A stretch of 62,692 nt of DNA from an uncultured Sutterella sp. (GTDB taxonomy: Bacteria; Pseudomonadota; Gammaproteobacteria; Burkholderiales; Burkholderiaceae_F). Below the pieces are notes generated by a model. It ran no database searches. It was not told the DNA's origin and saw nothing but the letters and a program-made list of their open reading frames with translations. The position numbers were made by a program, and so were the translations under genes. Below are positions 60,257 through 62,692 of this stretch, in pieces. The number at the start of each line of letters is the position of its first letter. Positions within the stretch are counted from its first letter, which is position 1. The DNA is taken from contig CAJMEC010000005.1 of assembly GCA_905212345.1 (NCBI GenBank), positions 1 through 62,692 on the forward strand, written 5' to 3'.

Positions 60257-62503
60257 TTACGCCGATTGAACCTTACCGGAATCTTGAGTTTCAGGCGTTG
60301 TCACATTGAGTTTTTGCTGCAACATCGCGATGATTTCGTAGTGGTTAATCAGTTCGCGCGCAAAGAGCAGGAAACTCAAGAAGAGTTCGCAACCACGCGC
60401 GGAGAAACCTTTGTCTGGACCATTACGGAGCAGTTTTTCCTGAATGGTTTCAATGCGAGCAAGAAGCGATTGTGCGTTGGCGTGCAAAGCTGCCACATCG
60501 GCTTTGCCATTGTGGTTGCCGACAATTTCAAGCAGAAGCTGAGATAAGTCCGCTAAGTCTTGACTCAGTTCTCCTTGGAACGTGCGGTGGCGATTGGCGA
60601 TGTGATCTTTCGAAAGACGAGCTAAAGCTTGCAGCGAACGTCCCACATCACGGAGGTTAGTGAATGTACGGAAATAGCTGTAACGGGCGTCATTGTCCTC
60701 CTTAGTTGGAACAAAGCCGGAATTTTCCATCTTGTAATAAATGCCTCGCTCATGAGTGAGCTGATCAAAGTTTTCATTGGCTTGCAATTTGAGCTTACGC
60801 AATCCGCTTTCATCATCATTGAGGAAAGTTTCAACAATATTGTTATAGAGCGTGACAGTGGTCAAAAGGTTTTCTCCGACGCGCTGATTCAAAATTCCTC
60901 GAATCTTATCGACATCGTAACGAATAGCTTGCTCTGCTTTGTAGCTAGCTTCCTGTTGCTTAAAGCGCATATTGCTCCGGATGATGAGGAAGAATGCCAA
61001 GATGGCAAGCAAGAATGCGACAAAACCACCGCCCATAAAAATGATGGCGCAGACAACCGCAGCCAGCGTACTGGCGGTCAATGCAGTAACGAACCAGCCG
61101 CTAATCACAGTTAGGACACCGGAAATGCGGTAAACGGCAGTTTCACGGTCCCAAGCACCGTCAGCAAAGGAAGAGCCCATTGCAACCATGAAGGTAACGT
61201 AAGTGGTTGAAAGCGGCAATTGCAACGATGTAGCCGAAGAAATCAACGCAGCAGATAACACAAGGTTAACGGATGCTCGAACATAGTCAAAAGGAAGGGG
61301 CACTTCACCACGCTTCAATCTTCTATGTTTGAAACGGGAGTCCAGGGTTTTCTTGACGGCTCCCGGGATTAATTGATTAACGATACTTCCAAGGCCCATG
61401 GAGGCACGGACAATGACACGGCCAGGAATCGAGGAGCCAAACTGTTCATGATCACTTTGCTGAGAAGACAGATTCAAGGCAGTTTGGAGCACGCGATGGG
61501 CTTTTTTAGAGAACCACAACGTCAAGACCATGACGATGCCGGAGGCAAGCAGGAAGAACGTATCGGTTTTAGTTGAAACCAAAAGACCACTCATAATGAG
61601 ATCGTCAGGTTGAGCGCCCGAAGCCATCCAGATCTTGAAACTGTCATAGGCGGCAAGCGGAACACCGACGAAGTTCACCAAGTCGTTACCGGCGAAGGCA
61701 AAAGCCAGGGAGAAGGTGCCGGCTAGGATGACTATTTTGAACACATTGAATTTACAGACAAGGATGAGCAGTTGAAAGAGAATGGAGAAACCAACAAATA
61801 ATGCAATGATAAGCATTTGAGTATTGGCTTCAATCCATTCAATCCATTCCGGCTGCATGAAGCTGGCCCCGCGAGCCCCCTTCATTACTAGAAAATAGGC
61901 AATAGCCGTGATAGATAAACCGCCGAATACTCCGCCAACGTAGGGATAGACTCTTTCAAAGTAGAAAGAGAAGATCAGTCGCATAATGTACTGCACAACT
62001 GCGCCTGAAATAAATGCCACCACAACTGAAATTAAGATGGCAGAAATGATGGTCAATGATTGACTGGTGTTAATGTAGTCAAAGACCATTTGTAAAGAAC
62101 CGCCTTCCCAATACAACTTAATGGCTGCCGCGGCGATGGCACTGCCTAACAATTCGAAGACGATGGAAACGGTGGTGGAGGTGGGAAGACCGAGTGAGTT
62201 GAAGGTATCAAGTAAGACGATGTCGGCGATCATGACCGCAAAGAAGATAATCATCACTTCTGTGAAATTAAACATCTGCGGGTGGAAGATGCCGGAGCGT
62301 GCCACCTCCATCATGCCCGAGGAAAAGGTTGCGCCCAAAAGAACCCCGAAGGTGGCAACCCACATCGTTGTGCGGAAGCTTGCGATGCGTGATCCCATAG
62401 CGGAATTAAGGAAGTTCACGGCGTCGTTGCTGACGCCAACGAAGAGATCGAAGCATGCAAGGCCTGCCAAAAACACAAGCATCGCTATATAGTAATATTC
62501 CAT
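60257..62503 (-). CDS. PiT-family inorganic phosphate transporter with C-terminal cytosolic domain
   Basis: 748 residues. The PiT signature GVSNDAVNFLNSA is near residue 24, and the second repeat has FAFAGNDLVNFVGVPLAAY. About ten or more membrane segments span to residue 510, followed by a charged helical domain of about 230 residues (VGENLLTTVTLYNNIVETFL) that may be PhoU-like. Imports Pi with a cation. Triple Pho boxes lie upstream. Confidence 0.87.
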   Translation of the reverse strand: MEYYYIAMLVFLAGLACFDLFVGVSNDAVNFLNSAMGSRIASFRTTMWVATFGVLLGATFSSGMMEVARSGIFHPQMFNFTEVMIIFFAVMIADIVLLDTFNSLGLPTSTTVSIVFELLGSAIAAAAIKLYWEGGSLQMVFDYINTSQSLTIISAILISVVVAFISGAVVQYIMRLIFSFYFERVYPYVGGVFGGLSITAIAYFLVMKGARGASFMQPEWIEWIEANTQMLIIALFVGFSILFQLLILVCKFNVFKIVILAGTFSLAFAFAGNDLVNFVGVPLAAYDSFKIWMASGAQPDDLIMSGLLVSTKTDTFFLLASGIVMVLTLWFSKKAHRVLQTALNLSSQQSDHEQFGSSIPGRVIVRASMGLGSIVNQLIPGAVKKTLDSRFKHRRLKRGEVPLPFDYVRASVNLVLSAALISSATSLQLPLSTTYVTFMVAMGSSFADGAWDRETAVYRISGVLTVISGWFVTALTASTLAAVVCAIIFMGGGFVAFLLAILAFFLIIRSNMRFKQQEASYKAEQAIRYDVDKIRGILNQRVGENLLTTVTLYNNIVETFLNDDESGLRKLKLQANENFDQLTHERGIYYKMENSGFVPTKEDNDARYSYFRTFTNLRDVGRSLQALARLSKDHIANRHRTFQGELSQDLADLSQLLLEIVGNHNGKADVAALHANAQSLLARIETIQEKLLRNGPDKGFSARGCELFLSFLLFARELINHYEIIAMLQQKLNVTTPETQDSGKVQSA

Positions 62504-62558
62504 GAGTTCCCCGTTGGAAAGTTCGTAATATTGTCAACGTTTTGTAACGTTGCGCGAA

Positions 62559-62591
62559 GTTTATGACAGAATTATGACAACAATATGACAA
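62559..62591 (-). promoter_or_regulatory. triple Pho box
   Basis: On the minus strand three consecutive 11-bp units: TTGTCATATTG, TTGTCATAATT, CTGTCATAAAC. Each has the CTGTCAT-like core of PhoB sites with the right 11-bp spacing, 56 bp upstream of the phosphate transporter start. It predicts PhoB activation under phosphate limitation. The remaining upstream sequence to 62692 shows no gene that I can support. Confidence 0.85.
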
Positions 62592-62692
62592 AATAACGGA
62601 TCGAACGTATATTTTTCGGGTTATTGCTGATTCTGTACAGTAGTGTCCAAATCGGACTTTAAAAGTACGTTCAAGATCTGTTCGCCTACAGT

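Overview
The window reads as a moderate-GC betaproteobacterial chromosome segment carrying one large intact-looking prophage. The order coaE - yacG - Nudix/ThiE-like gene, a HoxK-type membrane-bound hydrogenase, ispB and a tRNA-Pro(CGG) all fit Burkholderiales. A Sutterellaceae-like gut lineage (Sutterella, Parasutterella and relatives) is my best guess, made by inference and not by any database match.

Layout. (1) 1-1421: housekeeping end (Nudix/ThiE-like fragment, yacG, coaE). (2) 1596-9165, minus strand: hydrogenase maturation operon hybE-like, hupK-like, hypA, hypB, hypF, hypC, hypD, hypE. (3) 9469-15688, plus strand: uptake [NiFe]-hydrogenase structural genes (small subunit, large subunit, cytochrome b), a terminator, then protease, HypC paralogue HupF, HupG, HupH and rubredoxin HupI. 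The two units diverge from a 303-bp spacer. The small subunit has both extra cysteines of the oxygen-tolerant 4Fe-3S class. (4) 15690-18646: a LOG-family protein and a divergent OLD-family nuclease. (5) About 18635-59114: a 40-kb temperate myovirus-type prophage inserted at the 3' end of tRNA-Pro. (6) 59094-62692: tRNA-Pro, ispB, a PiT-family phosphate transporter and a triple Pho box.

Prophage logic. The leftward early arm (26394 to 18827) has small ORFs, RecT, a YqaJ exonuclease, DUF2303, an AlpA-like regulator, an MmcB-like nuclease and three tandem paralogues. It starts at a control region with repeated CAAGT-n-ACTTG operators. The CI/LexA-like repressor shares a leftward transcript with a RhuM cargo gene, and stacked terminators separate that transcript from pL. 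Rightwards come a YdaS/Cro-like regulator, a replication initiator with internal iterons, small membrane peptides, a resolvase-like nuclease, DUF2513, then a heavily self-complementary RNA segment (C4-antisense-like) in front of a BRO-type antirepressor. A membrane-anchored cargo gene interrupts the strand before the late operon. Late genes follow in order: terminase, portal, head, neck, sheath, tube, chaperone (with a -1 frameshift), tape measure, baseplate, fibre, lysis (holin, GH24 endolysin, Rz/Rz1) and the integrase next to the right att site.

The least explained items are the C4-like RNA/antirepressor pair, a two-hairpin spacer at 50614-50732 beside an AT-rich cargo gene with an in-frame amber codon, a second amber-interrupted gene in the lysis region, and a terminator placed directly before the tail-fibre start codon. 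All functional calls come from reading motifs in the translated sequence. No searches were run.
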